This document shows positions 16,978-25,884 of a DNA stretch of 26,396 nt, piece by piece. The notes under the pieces are model-generated. The model saw nothing but the letters and a program-made list of their open reading frames with translations, was not told the DNA's origin and did not search any database. The number at the start of each line of letters is the position of its first letter. Position 1 is the stretch's first letter. Origin of the DNA: Enteropsectra breve (taxonomy: Eukaryota; Microsporidia); NCBI GenBank assembly GCA_024243835.1, contig JALPMN010000593.1, positions 1 through 26,396 on the forward strand, read 5' to 3'. The position numbers and the translations under genes are program-made.

Positions 16978-17880
16978 ATGGAACTTGAGTGTGAGATCGA
17001 AACTGACAAGAAGAGGCTTACAATTAGCAGCGGAGAAGAAACTGCTGCTCTTTATACCCCTGGGGAACGTAAATGTGTGATTTTAAATATAGGAAGCACT
17101 GAAGTTCTTGATGAACTTGAACTCAAGGCAGAGATAGTAAATGCAGAGTTTCACAAAAATGACCTGTATCTCTTCACAGCAGATACAGTCGAGGTTTATT
17201 CGTGTGAAACGCGCAGTATGAAGACCAAGAACTTCAAGGGAATTACTAGCTTATTTTATGGCTATAAAAAAGAGAATTTTACAATTGACAGAGATGGGAA
17301 CTTGTTCTACTGCAGCAAAGGAAAGGAAGACAAAAAGGTAGAATGTGATTATTTCCAGAAAGTTGGAAACAAATACCTTGTAATAATAAACAAGGCGAAG
17401 GTAGACCTCTACAGAACCAACGCAGAGCCAATGAAGATTAAATACAAATATTTTGGTATTTTGGACCGGTACAGCGGCAGCTATTCATGTGACATAAGAA
17501 ACAACAAGCTCTACGTGATGAAGGGTGAGCGATTGGTCGGGAGGGATTTAAATCTCATCACTAGTGATGCGAACATGCCTGGGAGCACAGATTTCAGGCT
17601 TTTAAATGATGGAATTCTACTTTTTGACAAGAACCGCGAACTTCTCAAGGTCTTCGCATCGAAGTCTGCTAAAAATTGTATCATTGAGTGTCCTGCTTCA
17701 AGCTACTACTATTCGGCAATGAGGGACAAATTGTATGTGATCTCCAACGGAAAGCTTGCGATACACAGCAAAATAGACATCTACAAAATATTCACACATA
17801 CTGAAGGCTATGCCGTGTACTCCGAGAAGGAAGATGAGTTTGATGAATCCGACAGTGAGTTTGCAGATTTTGTTGAATAG
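16978..17880 (+). CDS. hypothetical protein, 300 aa, beta-rich with acidic tail
   Basis: The product is rich in short beta-like stretches separated by turns (LYLFTADTVEVYSC, NLFYCSKG, KLYVMKGERLVGRDL, KLYVISNGKLAIHSK), in a rhythm that suggests a diverged beta-propeller, for instance of WD40 type. It ends in an acidic tail (EKEDEFDESDSEFADFVE) seen in many nuclear and nucleolar proteins. I see no canonical WD or catalytic motif and assign no function. The ATG at 16978 follows AAAAATTTG closely. An AATAAA lies about 6 bp after the TAG stop. It is about 195 bp downstream of U3 copy 2 on the same strand. Confidence 0.85.
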   Translation: MELECEIETDKKRLTISSGEETAALYTPGERKCVILNIGSTEVLDELELKAEIVNAEFHKNDLYLFTADTVEVYSCETRSMKTKNFKGITSLFYGYKKENFTIDRDGNLFYCSKGKEDKKVECDYFQKVGNKYLVIINKAKVDLYRTNAEPMKIKYKYFGILDRYSGSYSCDIRNNKLYVMKGERLVGRDLNLITSDANMPGSTDFRLLNDGILLFDKNRELLKVFASKSAKNCIIECPASSYYYSAMRDKLYVISNGKLAIHSKIDIYKIFTHTEGYAVYSEKEDEFDESDSEFADFVE

Positions 17881-18881
17881 CTTTAAAATAAAATTTACTT
17901 TTTCTCTCGCGGGACTGAATCGTCTTAAAAGAACATATCCCATGCATTTATATGCAAGAAAATCACCTTTTGTTAAGATCTATGTTTTGCTGTAAATGAG
18001 CATTAAACTCTGCTGATTAATCATCGTGCGTATATCCATTGCATGTCTGATTGTTGATTTTTTTGAGATTTAGACTAAAATCATCAAAAAAAACTAAGTT
18101 TAATAATTTCCAAGAAAGCTTCTTCGGCACTAAAACTTTTCTATTATTAATCACTTGGGACATACCTCCCTGGCTTACACGATTTGCATTGCCCAACAAC
18201 AGCTCTTTATTTGGGTGGGTTGCTTAACCTCACTTAAGATCATCCAAATGCTGTAAGTTAAAATTTCCTTTTAAAATTTAATTAAAAATAGATTCACTGT
18301 ATTGCTAAATATGCATGCACATTATATGAGAACGTTTAAACTCACTTACTCATAATAGAAATGAAATGCATACTGCTATGGATGTGCTCAGCAGTAACAT
18401 ATGGCCATAGACAATCAGGAAATCGCATTTTAAGGCTGTTGATACGTAATCCTGGCCATGGACAAACATTTATGGCTCATTTGTATGAAATATCTCATTT
18501 TTGAAACTTCTGTTCCTTACTTTTATCAAAAATAAAATTTTAATTTTTTATTTAGAGTGATATCAAATTTTTAAAATTTCATGGCGCCAAAAAAAGAATA
18601 AATAGGAGTTTATTTACAAAAAAATAAAATCACCATGTATCAGTTTTATATTAGTACATATACGAATTAGAACGAACAAAGTGTAAACCTTAAAGACTTT
18701 TTAAAATATTTTTTTAATGCTTTTTATCAAATGATGGACCATCCAGGCACTTCTTTTTTTGCGAGGCGAAGTGGTGCTCGACAGACCTGCAAGGCTTGTA
18801 TTACACTGAAACGCTAAATGCATTTTATTGATCGATCATTTGTTTTAAAATTAGAATAAAAATTGGAAGAAACAGCCCACA
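17881..18881. other. 1-kb intergenic with several doubtful small ORFs
   Basis: No recognised gene. Candidates seen: a minus-strand frame at about 18017-18199 whose upstream region has AAATTTT runs; a plus-strand 47-codon frame 18361-18504 with a signal-peptide-like start; and an ATG at 18581 behind two AAATTT runs that meets a stop after six codons. The last 40 bp contain AAAATT words and a GCCCACA element before the next gene. Confidence 0.4.
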
Positions 18882-20102
18882 ATGAATTCCTTGGAAAGGG
18901 AAATGCTGCCAAGTGGGGAGCATCCTCATGACATATTCAGAAAAATATCAGAAAGTATCGATACGATCATCAGATACCCGGAGCATATCGATAGTTTGCT
19001 GAAACAACCAAGACTTGAAAGCGACGCGAAGAAAACACCTGTGGACGAGAAGATAGAATGCAACATGAGTGTGATTGTAATATTGGGCCTTATTTTCAAC
19101 TTCAAGGATGAAAAAAAACTCGGTAATTTCAGGTTGTTTATTGAGTCTTTTCTGGAGGAGCCCGCGGCTGAAACAGTGGATATTCCTGTTTCCAGTATCG
19201 ATTTTATAAGCTTCCTCAAGAAGTTCTCAGAGCAGATGGGAGGCGTCTATGATCCCCTTAGCAACTTTAGAAGAATGCTTGGTGAAGGCACAAAGTATGC
19301 TCCTTTTCAGGAGATTTCCATCAAAATATTCAAAACAATATTCTTCAGGCAAAATATTTCGAAACTGTCCTTCTACGAGTTTTCGCTGATAAACAATTTT
19401 TACACACGGCAGTTCGACGGTGTTGACTATGTGAACAGGATGCTCGACAGCTTTTCACGCTTCTATGTCATGGAAATAGAGAAGAGCTACGTCTCAAATT
19501 TCAGCTATGTGCTGTCGGACAGATTCATTTACACTTTTGCAAAGACAGTCAGATCAATGGTAAATGCGTGCAACGGGCTTATCGCAGAACTAAAGCTGTC
19601 TCAGGAGGATGTTACCCGCATATACTACATCCTGCTAATATTTTCAACAGACAATGGAAAAAGCATCTTCGCAAACGAGTTCGGGAATACCGAGCTTTTC
19701 TACTGTGCAGCACGCACAATAAACCAAAACCCAGAATTTGCGAAGGAGCTGCTGAAGTTTATGAAGGCAAAGCTTTGCTGGGTCTTCGAAAGCGAGCGAA
19801 GAGGCATTGCTGTGCAGCAGGTGTATCAAACAATATACAAATACGAATATAAAAAAATCATAGGGGGCCTCCGCAAGGTAAACGGCTTTTGCAGGACATC
19901 CAAGCGAGTTGTAGTGTCACCAGCAAATGCGGTTGAAAACAAAAAATACAACTTGAAGGTAAATGTGCTGCGCGATACCCCCACGACCGATAGAAAGAAT
20001 ACGAAACAAGCGTTCTCGCCACTGAGCAGAAGAATCGGAGAGGCCCGTCAAAGCGGAAAGGATGAAGATTTCGACTCCAAGCGAAAGCTATTTTTTGAAT
20101 AA
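18882..20102 (+). CDS. hypothetical protein, 406 aa, helical with basic tail
   Basis: The first 320 residues look like an all-helical repeat protein (SIDFISFLKKFSEQMGGVYD, IFKTIFFRQNISKLSFYEF, LFYCAARTINQ). The last 80 residues are basic and low in hydrophobics, with TPTTDRK, SPLSRR and DSKRKLFFE, which could be a disordered, phosphorylated or nuclear-targeting tail. No domain is recognised. The ATG at 18882 follows AGCCCACA, a CCC-type start signal. The TAA stop lies inside AATAAA. The nearest downstream gene is the convergent proteasome gene, 271 bp away. Confidence 0.87.
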   Translation: MNSLEREMLPSGEHPHDIFRKISESIDTIIRYPEHIDSLLKQPRLESDAKKTPVDEKIECNMSVIVILGLIFNFKDEKKLGNFRLFIESFLEEPAAETVDIPVSSIDFISFLKKFSEQMGGVYDPLSNFRRMLGEGTKYAPFQEISIKIFKTIFFRQNISKLSFYEFSLINNFYTRQFDGVDYVNRMLDSFSRFYVMEIEKSYVSNFSYVLSDRFIYTFAKTVRSMVNACNGLIAELKLSQEDVTRIYYILLIFSTDNGKSIFANEFGNTELFYCAARTINQNPEFAKELLKFMKAKLCWVFESERRGIAVQQVYQTIYKYEYKKIIGGLRKVNGFCRTSKRVVVSPANAVENKKYNLKVNVLRDTPTTDRKNTKQAFSPLSRRIGEARQSGKDEDFDSKRKLFFE

Positions 20103-20373
20103 AAACCATTAATTTTAATATTCGCGTTTCTAATTGCTATTATAAATAGTTTCAGCACAGATTATTTAAGAGAGTCCCGTGCCTTTATTTCATTATGTTT
20201 TTGTAATTAAAAAAAAAGAACAGCTCTGCTGTATGTGTTGTCAAAAAGAAACATATCAGCACATAATAAGCTGATTCTTCTATCAAATGATAAATCAGTA
20301 GTATATCAAATAAGATTATCAGAATTGATCAAAATTTCTTTGTAAATTAAAGAATAACGTATATTAAAATTTA

Positions 20374-21108
20374 TTATTCGCCATCTCCCTCAATGCTCAC
20401 ATCTTTGTACTTTTCTAACAGCTCGCTAATTTTGGACTCCTCTAGCCTAACAAAGCTTCCATCCGTGTCTTCAGAGGCATACATCACTTCAGCTGTGAAT
20501 TTCAGATCTACCAACGGATCATGGCACATAAAGAGAATCTTGATGCCCTGATCAATCATCTCCTCCACATCCATATTGAGAACATCCAGTTTATCAAGCT
20601 CGGTTGTTGCCCGTCGTTCTCCCGCGCCAAAGGCCCTCGCGCGATACTCAGCAACATCGCCTGAGCAGTCGCTTGTAATGAGTTTGTACTCGCCGTCGCT
20701 TTTGACAGCGGTAAGAAAACTCGCGCCAATTATTCTCACAGAGGCATAGCTTGTAAACAGATACATGATTTCGTTCATCTGCGATTTAATGAACTCTGCT
20801 GTAGGCTCAATCCCGTAGTTCTTGTTGTAGTTAGACAAATTCTCCTTTATATAACTGGCTGCAACAACACCATCCGTCAGAATGCCTGTGTATGCAACAT
20901 GCGCATTGCTGCTGAGCCTCTTTATCCGGTGGTTATTCTCCTGGACATGCAGCTTGGACACTATGGGCTTGCAGACAACCAGAACAACGGCCTTGTTGTT
21001 GCTAAAGCCGAGAATGGTGCTTCCTCTATCGATTGTCTTCTGTGCGTATCTTAGTTGCACAATTTTTCCATTCGCATTGTAGATATTTCCAAAATCAATT
21101 TCTGCCAT
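20374..21108 (-). CDS. PRE10: 20S proteasome alpha subunit, probably alpha-7 (Pre10)
   Basis: The 244-aa length and layout are those of a proteasome alpha subunit: a short N-terminal alpha signature (IYNANGKIVQLRYAQKTIDRG, degenerate from FSPDGRxFQVEYA), GSTILGF, SKLHVQENNHRIKRL, then YTGILTDG. Among the seven alphas, SKL, the ASVRIIGASFL segment (compare NSVRPFG) and the GAGERRATTELDKLD block fit alpha-7 best, though the divergence leaves room for another alpha. Alpha rings gate the core and have no catalytic threonine. The C-terminus is acidic, as is usual for alpha-7. The start at 21108 has AATTTT runs and an ACCC further upstream. It lies 141 bp downstream of TERT on the same strand. Confidence 0.9.
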   Translation of the reverse strand: MAEIDFGNIYNANGKIVQLRYAQKTIDRGSTILGFSNNKAVVLVVCKPIVSKLHVQENNHRIKRLSSNAHVAYTGILTDGVVAASYIKENLSNYNKNYGIEPTAEFIKSQMNEIMYLFTSYASVRIIGASFLTAVKSDGEYKLITSDCSGDVAEYRARAFGAGERRATTELDKLDVLNMDVEEMIDQGIKILFMCHDPLVDLKFTAEVMYASEDTDGSFVRLEESKISELLEKYKDVSIEGDGE

Positions 21109-21249
21109 GCGAAGATAAATGGGTTCTCAAACAAAGAAAATTATAAAATTGCGCTCAGAAAAAGTAATGAAAAGCCAAAATATTCGCAAAAATATCTCAG
21201 TACGAAACATTTGACAGCACAATAGTTTATTTGCATAACAACAAATGTA

Positions 21250-23985
21250 CTACCTTTTGAAAGGATTCTTTTCAATATTGAAAACACCCGCCTTCGCATA
21301 TGCTTTGGCAACGATCTCCTCCACCTTTCTGCTGTCTATTTTAATATTTCTCTCATTCAATATATCATGTAGTTTAAGCTTGAGATAAGAAAGGATTTTC
21401 CCAATATACTCCCTGTTTATAAAATGAGCTCTTAAGAATAATAGTTTGGTTCTCCGGGCCAAGAAGAACATTATTTCATAGATGTTCTCACCCAGTTTTC
21501 TGTTTCTCTTGTTGATGAGCAGATGATTTGTCTTTATTGCAAAGCTTTGCAGCAGTTTGAAGAATATTTTCGCACCAGGCTTTTCACTAGGCAGAGACAC
21601 GCCGTATCTGAAGTACCCGTCTTGCAGCACTGGCTTTATTGCAAAGCCCCTGTCATAGATTTTGAGGCCACACCAAGTAACACAGTTTTTATCGGCCCCG
21701 CTGGAGTCGTTTATAGCACTTGGGTATTCGTGAAGTGCTTTAGTCCGGGATTCCTCATTCTCAGCAATTAAGGATATTTTCTCGCCGTACTGCGCGGCTA
21801 TTGCTGTATCTTGCAGAGCGCATTTCTCTTTATAAACCGACCCTACCATTTTTTCAAAGTTAAAGTTACTGTCTATCTTGTCAGGATTGATTTTAAAACC
21901 TTTTGATTCATTTTGCCTGGTAATCTCGAAAAAATTAATAATTTCGCTAAAATCAGGCGTGATGATGATAATATCGTCCACATACCTGCACATAGTGCCT
22001 TTCTTAAACACATCTTCGAAATATTTTTTATCAAATGCAGCGTAGTAGAGCATGCACAACTGCGTGGACAGAATGCAGCCCTGGGGAATGCCATTGTTGG
22101 CCTTGTAGAACTTGCCCTTGTATGATATTGCCATGCTATTTATAAGATTTGCTAGTCTTTTTACTATTTCAGTTCTGCAAAACAGTCTGTGCTTTACTTC
22201 TTTTATTACGATTTGCGAGCTGATCTTATCTTCGCAAGAATCACACTCTTGGATACTTTGAAAGCAGTTATTTTTTGAGTCTCTGAATTCGTTGAATCTC
22301 TTCTTTTCTAAAATGTTGTTTACAATCTGCCTATATTTTGAAATGCTTTGAAAATCTGTGTTGTGTATCTGTGGAACCGAAGGGAATGCACAGGTCATTT
22401 TTTTAATTTCTCTATCAGCGCTATGAGTCTCTTTGGAGAGTGCACAGTAGTCGCTGACACAGTAAAATGCATCCTTAAAATGTGAGTCAATTACCTGGAG
22501 CAGATCCTCCTTCAGAATATTGTCAAAGCAGTCGCTTATATCTACTTTCACCACAAACAAGGGCTCCCGCATGCTGCTCAAATAGTCTCCCAGGAGTGCG
22601 TGCATGTCGCTGTAGCCCAGTGCCGAAAAATTCCTGTTGCGCTCAAGCTCTCGCCTCAATATGAACAGCAGTGGCTTTAGCTCATGGTTGATGCTGGAAT
22701 ACCTGTTTTCTTTACTTTCTTTACTTCGAGCTGGCTTTGAGCAATTGGCAATTATCCGATATCCGCTTGGCTTAAGCATGCATCGGAGACTAGCAGCCTT
22801 TGGCGGCACAGAACTTTGAACGGAGTATCTCTTTAGATACTCTGCTATGCACCCATCAGCCTCCTTGTTCCAGTCTGTTCTTTTAAAATAGAAAAGCTTA
22901 TTTCTTCTGCCTGGAACTGTAGAGGTATAAAAGAAGTGGGAAATTATCGGTATGTAGATGCTGTTAAAAATAAAAGGAATAAAGCGTGCCACTATTGCAG
23001 TTGCTTTGGTGTTGAAGTGCGACTGGTTGTATCCCCCAAACATCTTCAATTTTGTAATTCTGAAGTATTTTTTTAGTTCTTCATTTGAAATGCCCTCATT
23101 TGCGTTTCTTTTTACAAGCAAAACGAGCTTTCCTTTCAATATCTGAAAGTCGTCAAAGGAGAATACCGATTTTAGTATTTTTTTAGAGATCAAAAAAAGA
23201 AAATCGCTTATCCATTCTGAACTGTATGCGCTCTTGTAGATATTTGTTGCGGGAGGATCAGACTTTACTCCCGATGGAGCAAACATTGGACTTACATTCT
23301 TTTTACTACGATTTGTATCATGGCATTTATCATTAAGGGCATCTACACTTTGTGCAGATTCAGCCTCCTTTTTTGCGTGAAAACTATTGACCATTTCATA
23401 TATTCTCAGCTTGTTGTATTTTGCCACCATAGGTACTATGGCTGCTCGCAGCTTTGAAATAAGTTTCGTGTTTTCAGTTATTCCTTCGGTAATAAAGCTT
23501 ATTATACTTTCTTCATCGAGTGGCAGGATTTCCTGCTTCTTGTGCAAAAGGACGTCCCTTTTCACACAGTAGGCACTCTCAGTATTTGTCCCCAGCTTGG
23601 AAAAATCGCCTGCAACCAAAACTAAGCTGCCATTTATCCTTTCAATCACGTGGCACTTTGTTAGCAAAAATATCGAGTACTCATCCCCGATCGCTTTGAA
23701 GACTGCCGTCCATTTGTTTGTTTTGAGGACCGAAATAGTCGTGTTTAGCCCGTTCCACTGCCTGGTAGTGCTTTTATAGCCGTTCGACAGAGTGTTTGCC
23801 TTGTGGGAGATGGCTGATGCGCGCTCAATAATCTCATCTGGTGTAAGATTGCTGGCGGTGCTCAACAGTGGAACTTCGTCCACACACTTTACGTATATGC
23901 TCTCGTCATTACATTCCTTTTTGAATGCTTTTTTTGTGAAATGGGACAGAGGCACAAAGTCCAAGTTTTCCAGCAAGTCTTCCAT
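21250..23985 (-). CDS. TERT: telomerase reverse transcriptase (TERT)
   Basis: The 911-aa protein has the TERT-specific and reverse-transcriptase motifs in order. Motif T is at 350-370 (HFFYTSTVPGRRNKLFYF), after a QFP-like RNA-binding region from about 255. Motif 1/2 is LRCMLKPSGYRIIAN at 400-414. Motif A is VVKVDISDCFDNI with catalytic D482. Motif B' is NNGIPQGCILSTQLCMLYYA from 630. Motif C is RYVDDIIIITPD with D670 and D671. Motif D is GFKINPDKIDSNF near 696, and the TERT-type motif E is WCGL at 771-774. About 110 residues separate A and B', as expected for the telomerase IFD insertion. Motif T and WCGL separate it from Penelope-like and LINE enzymes. Motif A has F487 where TERTs usually have Tyr, and about 45 extra residues lie between D and E. 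A TEN domain is not evident in the first 240 residues. The ATG follows AAAATTTTACTAATTTTG. Confidence 0.93.
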   Translation of the reverse strand: MEDLLENLDFVPLSHFTKKAFKKECNDESIYVKCVDEVPLLSTASNLTPDEIIERASAISHKANTLSNGYKSTTRQWNGLNTTISVLKTNKWTAVFKAIGDEYSIFLLTKCHVIERINGSLVLVAGDFSKLGTNTESAYCVKRDVLLHKKQEILPLDEESIISFITEGITENTKLISKLRAAIVPMVAKYNKLRIYEMVNSFHAKKEAESAQSVDALNDKCHDTNRSKKNVSPMFAPSGVKSDPPATNIYKSAYSSEWISDFLFLISKKILKSVFSFDDFQILKGKLVLLVKRNANEGISNEELKKYFRITKLKMFGGYNQSHFNTKATAIVARFIPFIFNSIYIPIISHFFYTSTVPGRRNKLFYFKRTDWNKEADGCIAEYLKRYSVQSSVPPKAASLRCMLKPSGYRIIANCSKPARSKESKENRYSSINHELKPLLFILRRELERNRNFSALGYSDMHALLGDYLSSMREPLFVVKVDISDCFDNILKEDLLQVIDSHFKDAFYCVSDYCALSKETHSADREIKKMTCAFPSVPQIHNTDFQSISKYRQIVNNILEKKRFNEFRDSKNNCFQSIQECDSCEDKISSQIVIKEVKHRLFCRTEIVKRLANLINSMAISYKGKFYKANNGIPQGCILSTQLCMLYYAAFDKKYFEDVFKKGTMCRYVDDIIIITPDFSEIINFFEITRQNESKGFKINPDKIDSNFNFEKMVGSVYKEKCALQDTAIAAQYGEKISLIAENEESRTKALHEYPSAINDSSGADKNCVTWCGLKIYDRGFAIKPVLQDGYFRYGVSLPSEKPGAKIFFKLLQSFAIKTNHLLINKRNRKLGENIYEIMFFLARRTKLLFLRAHFINREYIGKILSYLKLKLHDILNERNIKIDSRKVEEIVAKAYAKAGVFNIEKNPFKR

Positions 23986-24512
23986 TGAGCTGCAAAATTA
24001 GTAAAATTTTACAAGGAAAATGGTCCTACTTCCATTTTTCGATTAGCGATGTCAATAAAGATATGTGGCACCAAATCATTAACATAGGATAGACTTTTTT
24101 GAGAAAACTCCTTTTATTTCTCATTTGCTTCAAGAGAATTCTTTTTGCGTTTATTGAAATTAAGCAACATAAGATATGTACACAGGAACAACTCTCATTT
24201 TACCGCCATTGGAGTATGCACGGTTATCGCTAAAGAGTAAAATAGTTTATTCGACCCCAAAGCGCGAATTTTCACTACACTACCCTTATACTAATTACAA
24301 AACAAGTAGAAAACATTCAATATGTGCAATAGGCTCATATTATAGTGTTTGTGCAGTGAAATGTTCTATATGAAAATAAAAAACATTATATCGTTTTAGT
24401 ATAACACAATTTAATGGCAACAATCTTTTTATTTTTTGTCACGATTCACGTCACCCTTAAAACTAAAAAATATGGCATTTTTAGTCAATTAAATTTAGAG
24501 ATCATGTGCCAG
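23986..24512. other. intergenic, no supported gene
   Basis: About 525 bp between the TERT start and the 3' end of the small membrane-protein gene. One plus-strand 65-codon frame (24176-24373) starts with ATG but lacks a start signal and is Tyr/Ser-rich, like spacer. Confidence 0.45.
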
Positions 24513-24761
24513 TCAGTACTTATACTTATTGAAGCCCATTACGGATAATATCAGGGCGAGAAGGACCTGTACTACAATGCCTATAGCAATATACATATTC
24601 TTTCCATAAAGCTCGTTGAACTTAAGTGCAGTAATGCTGAGGATAATATCTAAAATGCATAGAAATGAAATGATCAGCATGTTCCTATCGTTGATAAATC
24701 TTGATTCTTCATTTGCATAAAAAATCTCCATCCCCTTTTCATCTTCAAATTCTCTAAGCAT
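24513..24761 (-). CDS. small protein with two membrane segments
   Basis: The 82-aa product has a charged 27-residue N-terminus (MLREFEDEKGMEIFYANEES), then two hydrophobic helices at about 28-45 (MLIISFLCILDIILSITA) and 54-76 (MYIAIGIVVQVLLALILSV), and a short basic end. This hairpin layout is common to several small ER proteins, but I recognise no family. The ATG at 24761 is chosen because AAATTTT and ATCCCAA lie directly before it; the open frame reaches 23 codons further only to a TTG. It lies upstream of TERT on the same strand, but 527 bp away. Confidence 0.65.
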   Translation of the reverse strand: MLREFEDEKGMEIFYANEESRFINDRNMLIISFLCILDIILSITALKFNELYGKNMYIAIGIVVQVLLALILSVMGFNKYKY

Positions 24762-25884
24762 TTGGGATATTTGAATAAAATTTTTTTGAGGAGAAAATTT
24801 TTGCGTTGCTATTAATACAAATTGCGTCAATAAATGCTTTTACGAAAAGGAGATGTTGGAAACGCATCAAAGCAAGCATTTGTCGAAGTGTATTTTATTG
24901 AATGCATAAACATTACTATATGCGCTTGAAATAGTTTGACCAGTGCGTCTTATTGCCATGTGCAGACATATGATAAAGATTTGTACTTTGAGTTGCTGCA
25001 AAGCATCACTTGCATTTTTTAAATTAAATAGCAGTTTTACACTAATGGCAGGCATGTGCCAAGGATAAAGAGATTCGAAACAGTACGGCATGGCATACTG
25101 AGCTGAGTGTGGATGCAATGGTCTTTTGTTTCCGGAGAGCCTAAATATGCACCACAGTCATAGTATTGTACTAGATATAGTAGTTTTTTTTCAAATGATA
25201 CAATACATGCTGCTTTAGTCTTGCATTTTCGTCATGTTAAAGTATCCCCTTTTACTAAACTAAAACACAATGCTCCTTTAGTTTATTTATGGCAGGGATT
25301 CACATTTTATTTTACACACATAAATGAGAAATGCCTGTTTCATCACTATTCGACAACATCATGGAATAACAGCCGCTAAACTTCACTCCAATAAATATTG
25401 AATACGTAAATAGAATCAATGCGCTTGCTTCAAATACGAGCTTATGGATAAAACTCAAGTTCAAGCAATATCTAAGGCTAGAGATCCTAAATACGCGTTT
25501 TTATATAACAAGCATAATAAATTATACAGGCCGTCTTTGGATAATGCATCTAAATTAACTACGGTTGCATCTTAAACTTCATTAGTAAGACAAAGCATAC
25601 GATATTTATAAATACTTTAGCGAGAAAACAACGAAACATGCACTCAGAAACATGCAGAAATGTAGCGCTTGATATTCATAAAGCAGATGTTTCGTTATGG
25701 GTTTGTAAATAGCTTTTAAAATGTATAAAGTATGGCATTCCATTCAAATAATAAAGTCTTAGACTGCTTCTTATTAAAAGGTCATCAATACACCCCTTGC
25801 CCTATTTAAAATGCCCTCCAAACCAATTTATTCAGTATTAGTTTCTTTGTCTTTATTTAAACAGCATTTAAAAAACCCTGCCGA
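24762..25884. other. 1.1-kb intergenic, doubtful small ORFs only
   Basis: The longest stretch without a recognised gene. A 43-codon ATG frame at 25444-25575 has a protein-like composition but no start signal. A minus frame at 24867-25118 starts with TTG and looks like spacer. No tRNA, snRNA or repeat was recognised. The end carries the ACCCTGCCGA element before the Trs23 ATG. Confidence 0.4.

Noticed and set aside
18760..18820. GC-richer stretch with a loop CTGCAAG that suggested a tRNA anticodon arm
   Set aside because: The stem has a mismatch and there is no T-arm (GGTTCRANNCC) downstream, so it does not fold as a tRNA.
21250..23985. Reading the reverse transcriptase as a Penelope-like or LINE retroelement because of YVDD and DISDCFD
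   Set aside because: Motif T, the GIPQGCILSTQLC form of motif B', the A-B' insertion and the WCGL motif E are telomerase features; no endonuclease domain is seen.
24867..25118. 83-codon minus-strand frame
   Set aside because: It begins with TTG, lacks a start signal and has a composition like spacer.
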